From Xenopus tropicalis (Eukaryota; Chordata; Amphibia; Anura; Pipidae): a DNA stretch of 64,000 nucleotides. Shown piece by piece: positions 11,914-32,700 of the stretch; the first letter of the stretch is position 1; each line of letters opens with the position of its first letter. The stretch lies in assembly GCF_000004195.4 (NCBI RefSeq), contig NC_030677.2:175882019-175946018 (forward strand), given 5' to 3'. The position numbers and the translations under genes are program-made. The notes under the pieces were generated by a model. The model was not told the origin of the DNA, made no database searches, and saw nothing but the letters and a program-made list of their open reading frames with translations.

Positions 11914-13629
11914 ACTAGATAACTATTTATCAAATTATTGCAAATTATTGTTATAAATTAATGTAATGCACTGCATAATATGCTGGCGCTGTATATAAAA
12001 ATAATTCTGATGATGATGCATGGAGCAATTAAAATATTGAAAGTAAATGTTAGATTGGTCTCTTTTGGTTAATGAACCAGGCAAAGTTTTGACTGTTTTA
12101 ATACACAAGTTTATATGTATTTAAGCAATTCTGCATTATGTTGCTCAAATACAAACCATACATTGCCTAAAGCTGGACATATACGCACCCGTATAATCGT
12201 ACAAGACTATGCTTCATATGAAACTCCCCTGTAGGAACCCAGGAGTTTTGTAGTGTGTAGGAGGGCAACAAAATTACTAGGGTATAACTCAGTGGAGTTG
12301 TTGTCCAAAGTGGTCTGACACGCAGAAAAAACAGGATTTCTGCCCAACAGGAAAGAAGTATATCAAACTGAGGAAAAGAGAAAATGCCTTTCATTCCACA
12401 GAGATAAATTCCTCAAGATTTGCAAACCCTGGGCCACAAGGGCCTCCTCATTGGGATCTGAATTGTCCCTCCTTTATGCATAATAGAATAAGATAATACA
12501 GTAAATACAATATAATAGCGATACAACAAAAGAGTCAGACAGTAAGTAATAATTTAAATTCTCTATTTGTCTTTATTTATCACAGCGCAGATGTTTTTGA
12601 TATACATTTTCTGTGACGTTATAATATTCTTTCTATTAAACATGTACTTTCTTTAATTCCTATTTTAAAAGTTTAATACAAAATGATATATTTACAAAAA
12701 AGTATCCACAAATACTAACCTTTCACCTGTGCACTAAAATGGCTGCTAATTTTCTATTTAAATCAGTCAAGTTTAGTTATTTCTGTCCTGCACTTTATAG
12801 TCCACTACTTTATTGCTGGTCCTAAGTTTTTTGCCAACTTCTCCTGCCTTATCCTGAGAGGGAGTCTGGGTTTTTAGCCAGATATGACTCTAAATATTTG
12901 GACTATAGAAGCCAGCCCAATTCAATATGCCTTAGACCTTTAGCACACATTGCGCTTTCTCCTTCAGTGTATAAACAAATTTCCCCCCTCTGAACTGTAT
13001 CTGTGAGCACTGACAGGTGCGTTCACACAGAGCAGATTTTGGCCAGAAAAGTGTGTATTTTTTGACTGAAATCCACTGGGTCCATAGTGACAGGCACATA
13101 CAGTGCAGAGGTGGGCGCATCAGTGAAACACAATGTGTGACAAAAGCCTTAGAATCTAGGTGACTTCTAACAGCAACCAATCCCTTTATCAGTTTTCCTA
13201 ACAGTATTCTTCTAGTTAGGGTTTTTAGATAACACTAAGCTACTGTATATAACATTATTCTTTTCTGCCATATGTTATCATTTTAATATATTTTTGTCCT
13301 TTGTCATATTACTTTAGATATCCATAGCTATGTTATTCTATTTAATCTAATCTTTAATATAAATAAAATAGCTGACATTATATACAGGTTGATGTTATAA
13401 AAGGTCTGACATTTTATTTATTTACTCAGATTTTTAGTTATTTCTTTTATTTGCCTGAATTTAAGGCTCATTTAAACTGGCAATAAATGAGGGTGGTGCC
13501 ATAACAGTAATAGGGGAATACTGAACTGAACATTTAATATCCTTATCTTCTACCATCTTAATTGCTGGCATCGTATTTTCTATTTAGTAATTTAGTATTT
13601 AAGTTCAAGTTCAACTATTTATTCATAAG
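11914..13629. other. Mostly unique DNA with a LINE-like tail fragment
   Basis: A fragment at about 11965-12018 (TGCTGGCGCTGTATATAAAA followed by GATGATGATG) resembles the 3' tail seen at 33990-34147 and is probably a retroelement remnant. Nothing gene-like was found elsewhere. Confidence 0.4.
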
Positions 13630-13639
13630 ATTCCTATTT

Positions 13640-13760
13640 ATCTTGATCCAGAGGAAGGCAAAAAACCTTCTGAAGCTGTGTCCAATGTGCTTCAGAAGGG
13701 GAAAAAATTCCTTCCTGACTCCAATATGGCAGTCGGATAAGTCCCTGGATCAGTGATGTA
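13640..13760. repeat. Dispersed repeat fragment (GGATCCAG/CTGGATCA type)
   Basis: It contains CTTGATCCAGAGGAAGGCAA, then GAAAAAATTCCTTCCTGACT and GTCCCTGGATCA. The same blocks occur in the opposite orientation at 39690-39795, where a retroelement-like 3' end follows. This is probably the tail of an old LINE (CR1/L2-like). Confidence 0.6.
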
Positions 13761-14161
13761 TTATGTGTAGTAGTGTTGGTAGCCTGTATTCTAGTGTCCT
13801 GTTTAATGTTTTACTTTCTATCTATTTCTAAATACTAGCCTATACAATTATATGCTACTTTGATGTAAATAAATTCATATTTAATACTTTAGTTACATCT
13901 TTTCACCAAACATGATAGATATAAATAAAGGAACTGGAGCTAGACTAAAATGTGGGGACAATATTAGTGTGTAATGTGTGGTGCAAACAGGGGGACTCCT
14001 CCTTTCATGAGGAAAGTTGATAAATTTGCTCCAGGTGCAAAATATCCACTCCTGGTGACTTTAAGAGCCTTTAAGGATTGCAAGGCCTAGTGGTGAGGGT
14101 TAGCAGAGGCAGAAGATGATAAAAAAGGCCAAAGGTAGAAGCCGATATCAAGGGCCAGAAA
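13761..14161 (-). terminator. Candidate 3' UTR and poly(A) signal of the kinase gene
   Basis: Downstream of the kinase stop on the minus strand, the first poly(A)-type hexamer noticed is ATTAAA (13880-13885). An AATAAA at 13618-13623 is a later alternative. Which is used cannot be decided from sequence. Confidence 0.3.
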
Positions 14162-20119
<5,958 letters not shown>

Positions 20120-20454
20120 CTTGATGGTATCAATAAAGTCTCAAAGAATGGACTTTTGATTTTCTTCTTCTGTATTCTGTAGAAATATTCTTCTTTCTTC
20201 AAAAGCAATTCCTCTCAACCAAAGTTGGTGAATTTGCTTTCCGCTGCAAAAAAAAATCGCTTTTTCTCACTCTGAAATCGCTTGGAAGATCCAAGAATCG
20301 CCAAGAGATGCACTCCGCTCTGAGACAAACCAAGTACTGAAACCAACTGCCGCAAGTGCTTGTCTCTAGACCTCTGTTTCCAACTGCCACTTTGGCATCT
20401 CAACTGAAATGTACAGGGCTGTGTGCAGCCCCATGTAAGCTCAGGCCCAGTCAG

Positions 20455-20476
20455 AATGTTATAAATATTATAATAG
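20455..20476 (-). promoter_or_regulatory. Candidate TATA region of the kinase gene
   Basis: On the minus strand the sequence reads CTATTATAATATTTATAACA, two overlapping TATA-like cores about 340 bp before the ATG. A start near 20430 would give a 5' UTR of about 310 nt. AT-rich DNA makes chance matches common. Confidence 0.25.
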
Positions 20477-20545
20477 AAGTGAAACACTGATATCAAACTT
20501 TACAGGCTACAGAAAGGAGTGCAGATACATTCTATGGCTATAATT

Positions 20546-21395
20546 ATGGTGGGTTGAAAACTGAAACTGTTCTTCGACTTTGGCTTCTTCTTCCGCTTCT
20601 TCTTCCTCTTATTCTTAGCGCCCCCCATTTTCTAAATGCTACTCCTACTACAGTTTTAGGGGCACAGCACCCAAACTCTCCACACTTCTTCACCCTATAG
20701 CAGAGCAGGTTGCTTGTGCTTTTCTAAGTGATCCGGCCCCCGTATTTTTGTGGTGCCGCTCCGAACACCCCAATTTTTCCATTGACTTTGACAGGGAAGA
20801 TTTTCAAACTGCTGCCGCTCTTACAGCTACACCCTCCAAACTTGAATCACATAATCATGGGGTCACCCTGAATGAAACAGTGACATTTGTTGGATGACCC
20901 CAAAGTGGGAGGGGACAAAAACAGCCAATAAAATGTCACCCATTGACTTTAATGGGGAAATTGAAACTGCTGCCGCACTTACAGCTTAGAGGCTACACTC
21001 CCCAAACTTGAATCACACAGTCATGGGGTCAGCCTGAATGAAAATATGATGATTGCTGGATGCCCAAAAGTGGGCGGAGCTGCCGTTCTGTAACTATTAA
21101 TCCTAGGGCCAATAAACTTTGCAGAGTTAGTCACTGCGTAACTGCAGTTCCAGGTTAGAAAAAGGGGGTGGAGCCACCAATCAGATGTCACTCGACTTTC
21201 AGTGGGGAAATTTAATTGCTGCCATTCAGACACTATTAAAACCAGGGTCCCCAAACTTTTCTCAGTGGTTTTACTATATAACTGTGGTCCAAGGTTAGAA
21301 AAAGTGGGCGGAGCCAACAACAGATCAGATTTCATTCAGTGACTTCACGCTTTTCAACACAAGATGAAGTTTGTTCTCAAACTTCCCTTTCTAGT
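20546..21395 (+). mobile_element. Helentron-like non-autonomous element (HINE), short copy
   Basis: The left end ATGGTGGGTTGAAAA (20546-20560) has its partner TTTTCAACACAAGAT at 21351-21365. The hairpin GAAGTTTG/TTCT/CAAACTTC is at 21366-21385 and CTAGT at 21391-21395. The interior matches the first and last parts of the 8.4-11.1 kb copy, but most tandem units are missing. Around 21075 the sequence jumps from an early-unit motif (GTGGGCGGAGCTG) to a late one (CCGTTCTGTAACTATTAATC), the expected scar of unequal recombination between units. It ends about 430 bp upstream of the kinase ATG. Confidence 0.75.
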
Positions 21396-22112
21396 TATTG
21401 GATTACAATTGCTTTGATAACAATCATTATGTTTGACTGAAGCGATGCGGAGCAGAGCTAGCAGATAATGGCACTATGCATTTTAAAAATTATTTAACAA
21501 TTTTATAGTATGAAACATATTATTAGTTATCCCTACTGCAAACTTACGCTCTTAAAATACATCATTGTGTGTTTAAGAAATAATAGTCGATGAGCTGTAA
21601 TCATCTCCGGATGATTCTCCTGAAAAAGCAGAAATGTTCTTGTCTACACAATGGGGGCTTTCTTCTACTCCATGTTAATGATTCTATGTATCAAAATAAA
21701 GCAGGCAAGGAATAATTGCATTTGCAGCACATTACTGGAATTAGGCATATGTTATAATATAGTGTATAAAGAAACCACAGGATTACAACTACAAGACAAA
21801 CAAAAAAGTAAGGGAAAAATAATAATATATTTATAATAAAGTAGTAGAATGCATCCTATCCCCTCTTACAGCTAAATAAGAGCAAAAGTGCCTGGGCCAT
21901 TTGCCTTTTATAACTAAATAGGGTATAAATGATTGAAAATCCTAGGTCAGAGCTTATGTGTGACTACTGAAGGCCACCAAGTGTAGCGCCATCTGCAGTC
22001 ATGTCCATTTAGCAGCTAGCTAGTTTATGGCTATAGCAGATGTGAAGGTGAGCCCCATGACATCATTGCTGACATCACAGAAAAGCTAACAGTTATTGGC
22101 TGTATTATCATA
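21396..22112. other. Unique DNA, nothing recognised
   Basis: No exon or repeat terminus was seen between the Helentron-like copy and the Tc1 element. Confidence 0.5.
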
Positions 22113-22114
22113 TA

Positions 22115-23734
22115 CAGTGGTGTGAAAAACTATTTGCCCCCTTCCTGATTTCTTATTCTTTTGCATGTTTGTCACACAAAATGTTTCTAATCATCAACCA
22201 CATTTAACTATTAGTCAAAGATAACACAAGTAAACACAAAATGCAGTTTTTAAATGAGGGTTTTTATTATTTAGGGAGAAAAAAATCCAAACCTACATGG
22301 CCCTGTGTGAAAAAGTAATTGCCCCCTGAACCTAATAACTGGTTTGGCCACCCTTAGCAGCAATAACTGCAATCAAGCGTTTGCGATAACTTGCAACGAG
22401 TCTTTTACAGCGCTCTGGAGGAATTTTGGCCCACTCATCTTTGCAGAATTGTTGTAATTCAGCTTTATTTGAGGGTTTTCTAGCATGAACCGCCTTTTTA
22501 AGGTCATGCCACAACATCTCAATAGGATTCAGGTCAGGACTTTGACTAGGCCACTCCAAAGTCTTCATTTTGTTTTTCTTCAGCCATTCAGAGGTGGATT
22601 TGCTGGTGTGTTTTGGGTCATTGTCCTGCTGCAGCACCCAAGATCGCTTCAGCTTGAGTTGACGAACAGATGGCCGGACATTCTCCTTCAGGTTTTTTTG
22701 GTAGACAGTAGAATTCATGGTTCCATCTATCACAGCAAGCCTTCCAGGTCCTGAAGCAGCAAAACAACCCCAGACCATCACACTACCACCACTATATTTT
22801 ACTGTTGGTATGATGTTCTTTTTCTGAAAAGCTGTGTTACTTTTACGCCAGATGTAACGGGACACACACCTTCCAAAAAGTTCAACTTTTGCCTCGTCGG
22901 TCCACAAGGTATTTTCCCAAAAGTCTTGGCAATTATTGAAATGTTTTTTAGCAAAATTGAGACGAGCCATAATGTTCTTTTTGCTTAAAAGTGGTTTGCG
23001 CCTTGGAAAACTGCCATGCAGGCCGTTTTTGCCCAGTCTCTTTCTTATGGTGGAGTCGTGAACACTGACCTTAATTGAGGCAAGTGAGGCCTGCAGTTCT
23101 TTAGATGTTGTCCTGGGGTCTTTTGTGGCCTCTCGGATGAGTTGTCTCTGCGCTCTTGGGGTAATTTTGGTCACCCGGCCACTCCTGGGAAGGTTCACCA
23201 CTGTTCCATGTTTTTGCCATTTGTGGATAATGGCTCTCACTGTGGTTCGCTGGAGTCCCAAAGCTTTAGAAATGACTTTATAACCTTTACCAGACTGATA
23301 GATCTCAATTACTTTTGTTCTCATTTGTTCCTGAATTTCTTTGGATCTTGGCATGATGTGTAGCTTTTGAGGTGCTTTTGGTCTACTTCTCTGTGTCAGG
23401 TAGCTCCTATTTAAGTGATTTCTTGATTGAAACAGGTGTGGCAGTAATCAGGCCTGGGGGTGACTACAGAAATTGAACTCAGGTGTGATAAACCACAGTT
23501 AAGTTATTTTTTAACATGGGGGGGCAATCACTTTTTCACACAGGGCCATGTAGATTTGGAGTTTTTTTTTCTCCCTTAATAACGTAAACCTTCATTTAAA
23601 AACTGCATTTTGTGTTAAATTATGTTATCTTTGACTAATAGTTAACGGTTTTTGATGAGCAGAAACATTTAAGTGTGACAAACATGCAAAAGAATAAGAA
23701 ATCAGGAAGGGGCAAATAGTTTTTCACACCACTG
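22115..23734 (-). mobile_element. Complete Tc1-like transposon
   Basis: A 1,620-bp element starting CAGTGGTGTGAAAAACTATT and ending with the reverse complement of the same sequence, flanked by TA on both sides (22113-22114 and 23735-23736). Long terminal repeats of about 211 and 214 bp carry an outer and an inner direct repeat (IR/DR type). It encloses one intact transposase gene on the minus strand. It is the only element here with all parts apparently present. Confidence 0.96.
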
Positions 23735-26700
23735 TATTGCAGTGCAGTCATCAGTGGCGAGATTCAGATTCAGATCTAGATCCGGCCATATGCATATCTG
23801 CAGGAGGATTCTGCAAGCACTTTTTAAAGAATAAGAAACCTTTTTTTTATCAGTAAAGTTACTCTAAACAGCCTCCAGAATTACCTACCTTTGTCCCAGC
23901 ATTCCGTCTGACCTGGTTCCTCAGTTAGAAGTTGATCATTTCCTTTGCTTCCTTGTGCAGGGTGGAGCCCCGCCCCCACTTCCTGTTCAGTTCCCTCATC
24001 AAAAAAAAAAAAAGAACCTGCTCATGCACAGACTGGCTCCTGCTGCCTCCAGGCATGCACAGAAGGCTCTCCACTTCGACTACAGTAGTCAAAGTGATGA
24101 GAGAAAGGAACAGGAAATGGGGGAGGGGCTTCACTCTGCACAAGGAAGCAAAGGAAACGATCAACTTCTAACTGAGGAACCAGGTCAGACAGAATGCTGG
24201 GACAAAGGTAGGTAATTCTGGAGGCTGTTTAGAGTAATTTTACTGATAGAAAAAAAAAAGGTTTACTCATTCTTTAAAGACTTACACGTGGAGCTAATAA
24301 ATGACTACCTGAAAGGAGGTTACTATTTATTTTCCTGAACAATAAAGAGGCATCAATAAAACCCGAAACAATGCAGTTTCTAAATGAAAAATATGAAGGT
24401 ACTCTGTAATGATACCCTTTAGTTAGTATCTCCCTTTTTTATTAAATAGGTGCTTGTTTTCATGGCATCACTTTATAAATGGTGCACTCTAGAATACGCC
24501 CTCTATATTATATTTCTGTTCAGGCCCTCTACTATTCCATTCTTTTTTCAAATCTAATACCAGACCAACCAGACAGCTGCAGGACAAGGAAAATCGTTAA
24601 AAAACCACAGAAAACAAAAAATAAAACCTTGAATTTTGAAGCATCTTAAAATAACACAATCTAAATGACACTTGGGATTTATTACTATTTGGATTTTCAT
24701 GGTTTTATAGTTTTTTAAATCAGAACTAAACTTATTTCCACAAATATCAGTAATGTATTTTAAAATCCAAATCAAAAAAGCACGAATGGAAAAAAGTAGC
24801 AGAACAAATATGTGAAAACCGCGACTTCTTGCTCAAAACTGTTGCATGGAAACCAGGGCCTTTTCGTATTGTCGCACAAAAGCCAGTGTGGAAGAACAAC
24901 AAAATCCTCTAAAACCATGTGAAAGGAACATCCGCCATGATCTTGACAGATTTTAGCTGGCGTATTTTTGCGTTTAGATATGTCCCAGTTTTGACGCATA
25001 ATAATACAAAATTCAGTTTTTTTTCCGTATCAAATTGAGTTTTGGCGTCAAGAAACCTGAATCAATTAAATCGACCATTAGTGAATGCCCCCCTTAAAGT
25101 TTGTTTTAAGGTAAACATCCCCTTTAAAATGTGCAGCTATTCCAGTTTCCTTTGGCCTTATCCTCAATATGTTCCCCTTGCATAGAGGAAGTGAGAGAAT
25201 GATAGGCTTTTGTTGTGTTCCATTAAGCTGCACGGGTAGGTATATTTATACTGCTGTTTTCTTAATATCTCAGTCAATGGTTTGAGAGGTTTCCTCTATA
25301 GTAACACAGCTCTAGGAATAATTACAGCCGGATGTTATTTGCTCATGGTCCTGGCTTTCCCATGATTTGCTCTTTGAGACAGAAGCTATGCAAGTAGCAT
25401 AACATAAGATAAGTGAATCAGCGAAGGTCTCCTTTTTGCACTTATTTTGCCTCTTTGTTTAATCTCCTGTTCACCTCTCACTATAATATTGTTGCGTCTT
25501 CCTTTTTTCCCAGGTTATGTGTGATGTTTTATTTCCTCAGTTTGCAACCTCTGAGTTTGTGTTAATTGTCAGGCCCTCACATTGGCACCTTTTGCCCCAA
25601 CAGCTTCCCCTAGTGAAGCTGAATAGTGATGAAGGAATCTGCCCTGTTTCGCTTAAAAATTGGCCAACGAAAACTCCCGAAATGACGAAAAATCAGCAAA
25701 ACACCCTTTTGCGCGTATTTCTTGTTGCCCATGTCTTTTTATTGTCACGCGTGTCTTTTTTGCCATGACTGCACCCAATTTGCCTCACCCGTGCCCAATT
25801 TGACTAGATCGCATCTATTTTGATGTGACCACAACTTTTTTTGATGCGTGACAAACAACAGCTTCCCCTAGTGGAGCTGAATAGTGATGAACAAATCTGT
25901 CGCTTTGCTGAAAAATTGGCGAACGAAAATTCCCAAAATGGAGAAAAATCAGCAAAATGGGCTTGTCGTGTGTATTTCTTGTGGCCCATGTATTTTTATT
26001 GTCGCCTGCGTCACACGTGTCTTTTTTTTGTCGCGACCGCACCCAATTTGCCGCGACCACGCCCAGTTTGACAGGACCACACCTATTTTGATGTGACCGC
26101 AACTTTTTCCAACGCGTGACAAATTTTTCATGGCAAATTTTCTCAGAAGTTTCATAAAAGAATTCACCAAGGCGAAATGCAGAAATTCACTGTGAATCCA
26201 TGCTTGCCGAAAAAATTTGCTCATCACTAGACCTGAAGGCTGATTCTGTTTGGGAAAAACCCAAATGGTGATAGCGGCAATGCGAATGCGCAGGTTAATA
26301 TGCTTATGCTAATTCATGAGGTGCACAAGTCCCACAGTTCTTCAAATGCAATAGAAGAACTGTCCCATCCAGAGGATATGTACATATATACCTAATAATG
26401 AAAACAATACGTTATAACATTTAAAAATATATCTTGATGGGTCAGTGAGTTTAAAACAGAATCTAGGGAAGCTACAGTATGTTGTTTTGTTTCCTTGTCA
26501 TTTACAAATTCTGTGTATTAGAACATAACTATCAAGCCTGCAAATAAGCAGGAAAAAGTTTTGTGTGTCCAGATTTCTTTTAATTGTCTGCTAATAAGCT
26601 TTGAATTTTAATTGCCATTTACCATTACATAGGAACTGCAAATCCTTTAAAACTTAATTTTAACATTTTCAATATAGTGTAAGCTACTACAGGTATGGGA

Positions 26701-29700
26701 CCTGTTATCCAGAATGCTTGGGACCTGGGGTTTTTCAGGATTAGGGATGTTTGCGTAATTTGTATCTCCATACTTTAAGTCTACTAAAAAATCATTTAAA
26801 CAATAAATAAACCAAATAGGCTTGTTTTGCCCCCAATAAGGATTAATTATACCTTAGTTGGGATCAAGTACAAGGTACTGTTTTATTATTACAGAGAAAA
26901 AGGGAATCATTTTCAAAAATTAGAATAATTTGCTTATAATGGAGTCTGTGGGAGATGGCCTTTCTGTAATTTGGAACTTTCTGGATAACGGGTTTCTGGA
27001 TAAGGGATCCCATACCTGTACTGTATGTTCGTTATTACATACATTTATTAGAATACCAGTGCACAGATAACCCCTCGGCTAGTATTAAACAAAATTATTC
27101 ACCAGGCATAGATCCGCTGCGAATTTCTGGGTTTCGCCATTGGTGGATTTATTCCTGAAACGGGTGCATAAATGCGTCATGGAAAAATCTGCACCACATA
27201 AAGTTGTCCCATGCGTCAAAATAAATTGTTGCATGCGTCGGAAAAAATGTTGCACGGTAATTTTTATTTGATGCGCACAACAATTTTTTTTTTTACGTGT
27301 GCCATTTCGCAAATTGGCGAAGCAAAACAGGACAGATTGGCTCATCACTACCCTCGGCATAATGAACTCTTGCTTTCAAAACAAAGCGAAGGGTGGAGAG
27401 CATTGTAAACTGGCACGCTATTCATCAACCTGGCATGAACCAAACATAAAGTAGCTGCACTTTCTTCATTTATCATATTTAGCTCAAGAAATTAAAACAA
27501 CTCCTTTTTGTGATTAAAACTATAGACAAAAATATTTTCCACGTCAGCCCTGTTGATGGAACTCATGTTGAACAAGGGGTATACTGCCCTTTTAATAATA
27601 TGCCCATCAAAATCCAATTAATCACTAATTCAGAGAGAAATAATTTGGTAAGGCAAAGACAAACATGCTTGCCTGAATGTATCCAACAATATTGTCCTGA
27701 AAAGCAGAGGAAATAACATGTTGCTTTTATTGTACTCGTGTATCTCAAACATTTTACACTTAATTACCTCTATGGCTGCCTCATTAAGAGGCTTAGTACA
27801 AACTTCACCCTAAATAAGATGTTTGACGCAGTACAAAACCACCTCATTTTACACATAATAAAATGAAATGAACTGTGAAACATACAACCTTTTTAGCAGG
27901 GTTGCAATAAATGACACAGTAAAATACTCAATAATCCAGCAGTGGCAACAACACTGTTAAATGAACCATAGTTACAGCAGAAAGTGCCTGGCTCATTTGT
28001 AGATATATTCTGAAACAGAATATTCAAAATAATATTGTGAAACTCAAAATTGTTGGAAAGAAACTGGATTATACTTTTATCAAATATACACAAGATCTTC
28101 AAATGATAGCAGTCAATAGGCTTAGAAATAAAAATGTTACAATACAGTCATGGTATTTGTGTGCAAATGCAATTAATTCAATATCAATATCAACACTTGA
28201 GTCCATCAAGTTCAACCTTTCCAAGTAAACCCAGCACACACAAACCTATACTTACCAATCTATACACTCACATACATATACTATATATACAAACATTAAT
28301 ACTGACTGTAGATATTAGTATCACAATAGCCTTGGATACTATGCTTGTTCAAGAACTCATCCCAAAACAAGATGAAAACCAAGATACCAAATAAACGAAT
28401 ACGAATATATTCTACAGTCAGACCAGTGATCTGAAATGGTATTGCATCTGTGAATAACATTGCAACCAGCTGACCACAACTGACCTCATAACATCCATCT
28501 GTTCTCAAACACAAAACACTTTCATTTTCTGTAATTTTCTCATTTTCACTAATTCATATTATAGAGGTCAAACAGTATCGGTCACTGCAAAAACACATTA
28601 TGCTCTCAGATGCATATAGGGCATAGATGGGCTCAAAACAAGTGAGTCTGGTCCCACAAACAATACAAGGGTATATGCGAACCGAACACTGGCATCATAA
28701 TGATGCCACCAAGGAGTGATGGGTTTTGAAGTATCTGTAGAACAAAGTAATTATTAGTGAAAGTAAGAGTGGTACCAGATGTGAACAGTGTCTAATTGTT
28801 TAGGTGCTGTCCATCATTGTCCATTCAGTCACATTGTAAAACTACAGTACCTCCTTATGTTCTACTGTTCTCAGCTGTGACATCTGTTCATTTAAACATT
28901 ATGGAAGTAGGTTATAGCCTGCTATTAGATATCTTATATGCACTTTTCTTACTGTCCCCTGCCTTGTTTATATCCTACTGTAACTCTACGCCTTTCAAAC
29001 CCCTGTATAATCAAGACAGTGGAGACAGGGGACAGTAAGAATAGAGCATTTGTAAACATTTTGTTGACATTTAAGACAGATTCTATTATCATATATGGGG
29101 TTCAGACCTTGGCTTGGACAACACCAACACCCATGCCAAAACCCAAGCACTTAGCTCTTATCCCTTACAGCACTTTTTCTTAGCATGAGCTTAAAACAGC
29201 CAATGTATTCCTGTTCCTTCTGAAAAAAACATCCAAAAGAGAAAAAAACCATTAGTAGAAAGTAGTAGAAATAAAGCTTGGCGTGCAAGGAGAAACCCAA
29301 TGGACTTATTCAATTAGTCAATCCATTAGGTACCATGTACAAAAAAAGACTCAGGTGTTAATACCCCGGGTCAATCAGTTGTTTCCAAAAGTTACGGGAT
29401 TCCCCACGCAGCCAAACGTTAAATCGGTTAAGGAAAAACTCACTGTGTTCCAAAATTGGTCCGGGTGCCCGAAGCCCCAAACCCGTAGCCAGGGAAGATA
29501 AATCATATAACCAAGACGTCTGACGCATTTCGTGCACAAGCACACTTAGTCATAGGCTTGACTAAGGGGCAGATTTACCAAAACACGAATTCGAATCCCG
29601 AATGGAAAAATTTGAATTGGAAATGAAAATTTCTGAAGATCGCGACTTTTTCGTCGCCGTCACGACTTTTTTGTATCTTGCACGTATTGTCCGCGACTTT

Positions 29701-32700
29701 TTCGCCGCTGTCGCAAAAAAAAACGGATTGTTGCGCCGAGTACGAAAGTTTCGGATTCATTCAAGCTTCGGTATTGTGACTTTACTTGGGCCAGGTTGGA
29801 GCTGCAGAGTGCCGTTTATTCCTAAGGGAGGCTTCCAAAAAGGTTTTCCCGCCGCTTACAATCGTTCAACACAAAAAAGTTGCGACGACGACGAAATAGT
29901 CGTGCAAAATACGATAAAGTAGCGACGGCGACGAAATAGTCGCGCAAAATACGATAAAGTCGCGATCTTCAGAAATTTTCGTTTCCAATCCGAATTTTTC
30001 CAATTCAGGATTCGAATTCGTGTTTTGGTAAATCTGCCCCTAAGTGTGCTTGCGCACAAAACGCATCAGGCCTGATGCTTTTATTGGATTAATAAAGCTG
30101 TTCTTTTAAAAGAATATCCTCGCTGCCCAGTGCTTTGAAATCTTTTCGGTTATATGATTTATCTGTTCCCTCTGACACATATTATAACTAATCATAATCA
30201 CAGAATATGACTGTGCTTTTTAAATAAAATACAGTATAAGTATATTCAATTAATCAGGGCTTGCAAAAGTAAGATAAATATACTGCTGATACCAGATTTC
30301 TAAATAAATGTTGTCTACCATTTGGTAGAATTTCTGTAAGGATATAGTGATATAATCTGAATTATGCAGAGGCAATATCATCTAAATGGTAATATAATAT
30401 ATTACAGTACAGGTAGTTAAATACTACAGTTCCAGAATAGAAATGAATAAAATCCGGGAAACCATTGAAACCAGCTAACTTGGGGGATGGGCAACGCGAT
30501 GCCAAACTCTTTGTTTTCTAGAAATATTTTTGAAATTTTAATTATCGGTAGAAATGTATGTTGTTTAGGAAACCTACGTTTAAAGCATGAGATCCAGTAT
30601 AAGAAGATTAGAAAGGCAAAAATCTTTGAAGCAGAATAGAAAACTGTAAAGGATTCAGAATTTCCTATGGAGACAACAAAGGAATTTTAACAAGGGAAAA
30701 AGATGGTGGCTGAAGGGATAATAGTTATTCAAGCAGAAACATGTTAGAAACATTGTAGTGTGGAAAGGTGTAATGTAAAGAGATTGATAGTATCTACAGT
30801 ATTTTTATTTCTGAAATAGTAATGTAGAAAGAGAAAAGAAAGGAATGGATATGTCCACTTTCCAGGACAGTTTTCTAAATCCTCCAGCTGCCATGTTTGA
30901 TTATGCGATCATTCAAGGAAAACAAACACTCGCCAGATGGCTTTCTCCAATCTATCTATGTAAATCTATGTAAAGAAAATTTCTTATTTCAGTATGATGA
31001 AGCTTATGGTACATTTTCATTTTTGTGATAATTATCCCTTAAATGTATCTTGTTGTGTAATCTTCTTATTGAGATTACCATGACACTGCTATAATTCATT
31101 TTACTACTTTTATTACATCTAACAGGAGCCCTTTGATACAGGGTATTTAAGGAGGCCCAGAATGGCAGCAGAAGGAAATGGGTTTAGAACACATAGGGAG
31201 AATGGCATACAGAGACTAAACTGCAAAAGCCTACGGAAAGTTGGACTAAGGTCAATGTACCTTCAGAGGTCAACTCGGTCAATTAGGCTAAGTGCTGATA
31301 ACCTGAGGTCAACCCCCCCAAAAAAACAGAGCAAAGCAAAAAACAGACAAATAACTAATTAGGGGGCAGGGTCCAGAGCAGATCTCAAAACAGCACAGGA
31401 CACAAGAACAGAACCTGGGGTTGTGGGGTAGGACACAGGAATAAACAAAATGGGACAGACTAAAACAAGGAACAACATGCTCTGCAGTTGTGATGTGCGG
31501 GCCGGCCAGAACCCGTCTAACCCTCGGGTAATCCCACGGATCCTGAGTCTATTGTTCCAGTTTTATTGACTTTTTTCCTCTTTCTGGCTATTCTCCTTGC
31601 TGCTTGTCCTGACCCTTGCCTGAAACTTAACATATTCTAGACTACGTTAAAAGAAAAAGCTAGAAGTGCCTATTCACCACATTGGTACCTTCCTCAAAAA
31701 CTCACTTTTTACAGGATAAAACATAAGATCACATCACAAAAGCTGTGAAAAAAATGCCTAAGCATTTCCTAACACCTTGCCACATACATCAGGTTCTAGA
31801 CTCCTCTGCATGTTCCCCAGTGCCAGTAAATTCTACACTACTCTGCCTGATCCCCAGTGTCAGTAGATTCTAAACTACTCTGCATTTTCCCCAGTGACAG
31901 TATGTTCTAAACTACTCTGCATGTTCCCCAGTGCCAGTAAATTCTACACTACTCTGGCTGTTCCCCAGTGTCAATAGATTCTAGACTACTCTGCCTGTTC
32001 CCCAGTGGCAGTAGATTCTAGACTAATCTGCCTGTTCCCCAGTGGCAGTAGATTCTAGACTACTCTGCATGTTCCCCAGTGGTAGTATATTCTAGAGTAC
32101 TCAACATGTTCCCCAGTGGCAGTAGATTCTAGACTACTCTGCATGTTCCCCAGTGACAGTATGTTCTAAACTACTCTGCATGTTCCCCAGTGCCAGTAAA
32201 TTCTACACTACTCTGGCTGTTCCTCAGTGTCAATAGATTCTAGACTACTCTGCCTGTTCCTCAGTGGCAGTAGATTCTAGACTACTCTGCATGTTCCCCA
32301 GTGGCAGTATATTCTAGACTACTCTGCATGTTCCCCAGTGGTAGTTTATTCTAGACTACTCTGCATGTTCCCCAGTGGCAGTCTCCATCTTGGTCTATTT
32401 AACTGACAGCCTTGTGGTCCTAAAAACAATTTCCTACGTAATAGACATACACAAGAATAGGAAGAAATAGTTTGCTCAAGCAATGTCCTATTTGCCTCCA
32501 ACTGGAAAGAAAACACCTTGCTGCTTTTCTAGTTCCAGAATGGCTAATGATTTCAAAATGTTTTAAAACAATGCCCCTTAAAGCGAGGGACCCTGCTGTG
32601 CAAGCCCGGGCATGTGTGCCGTTATCCCCTGCTTTAGAAGAAATAAAGATGCATGGCACTGTGCTGTTTCAGCAGCTTGAGGAACATCATTTACTTGCAG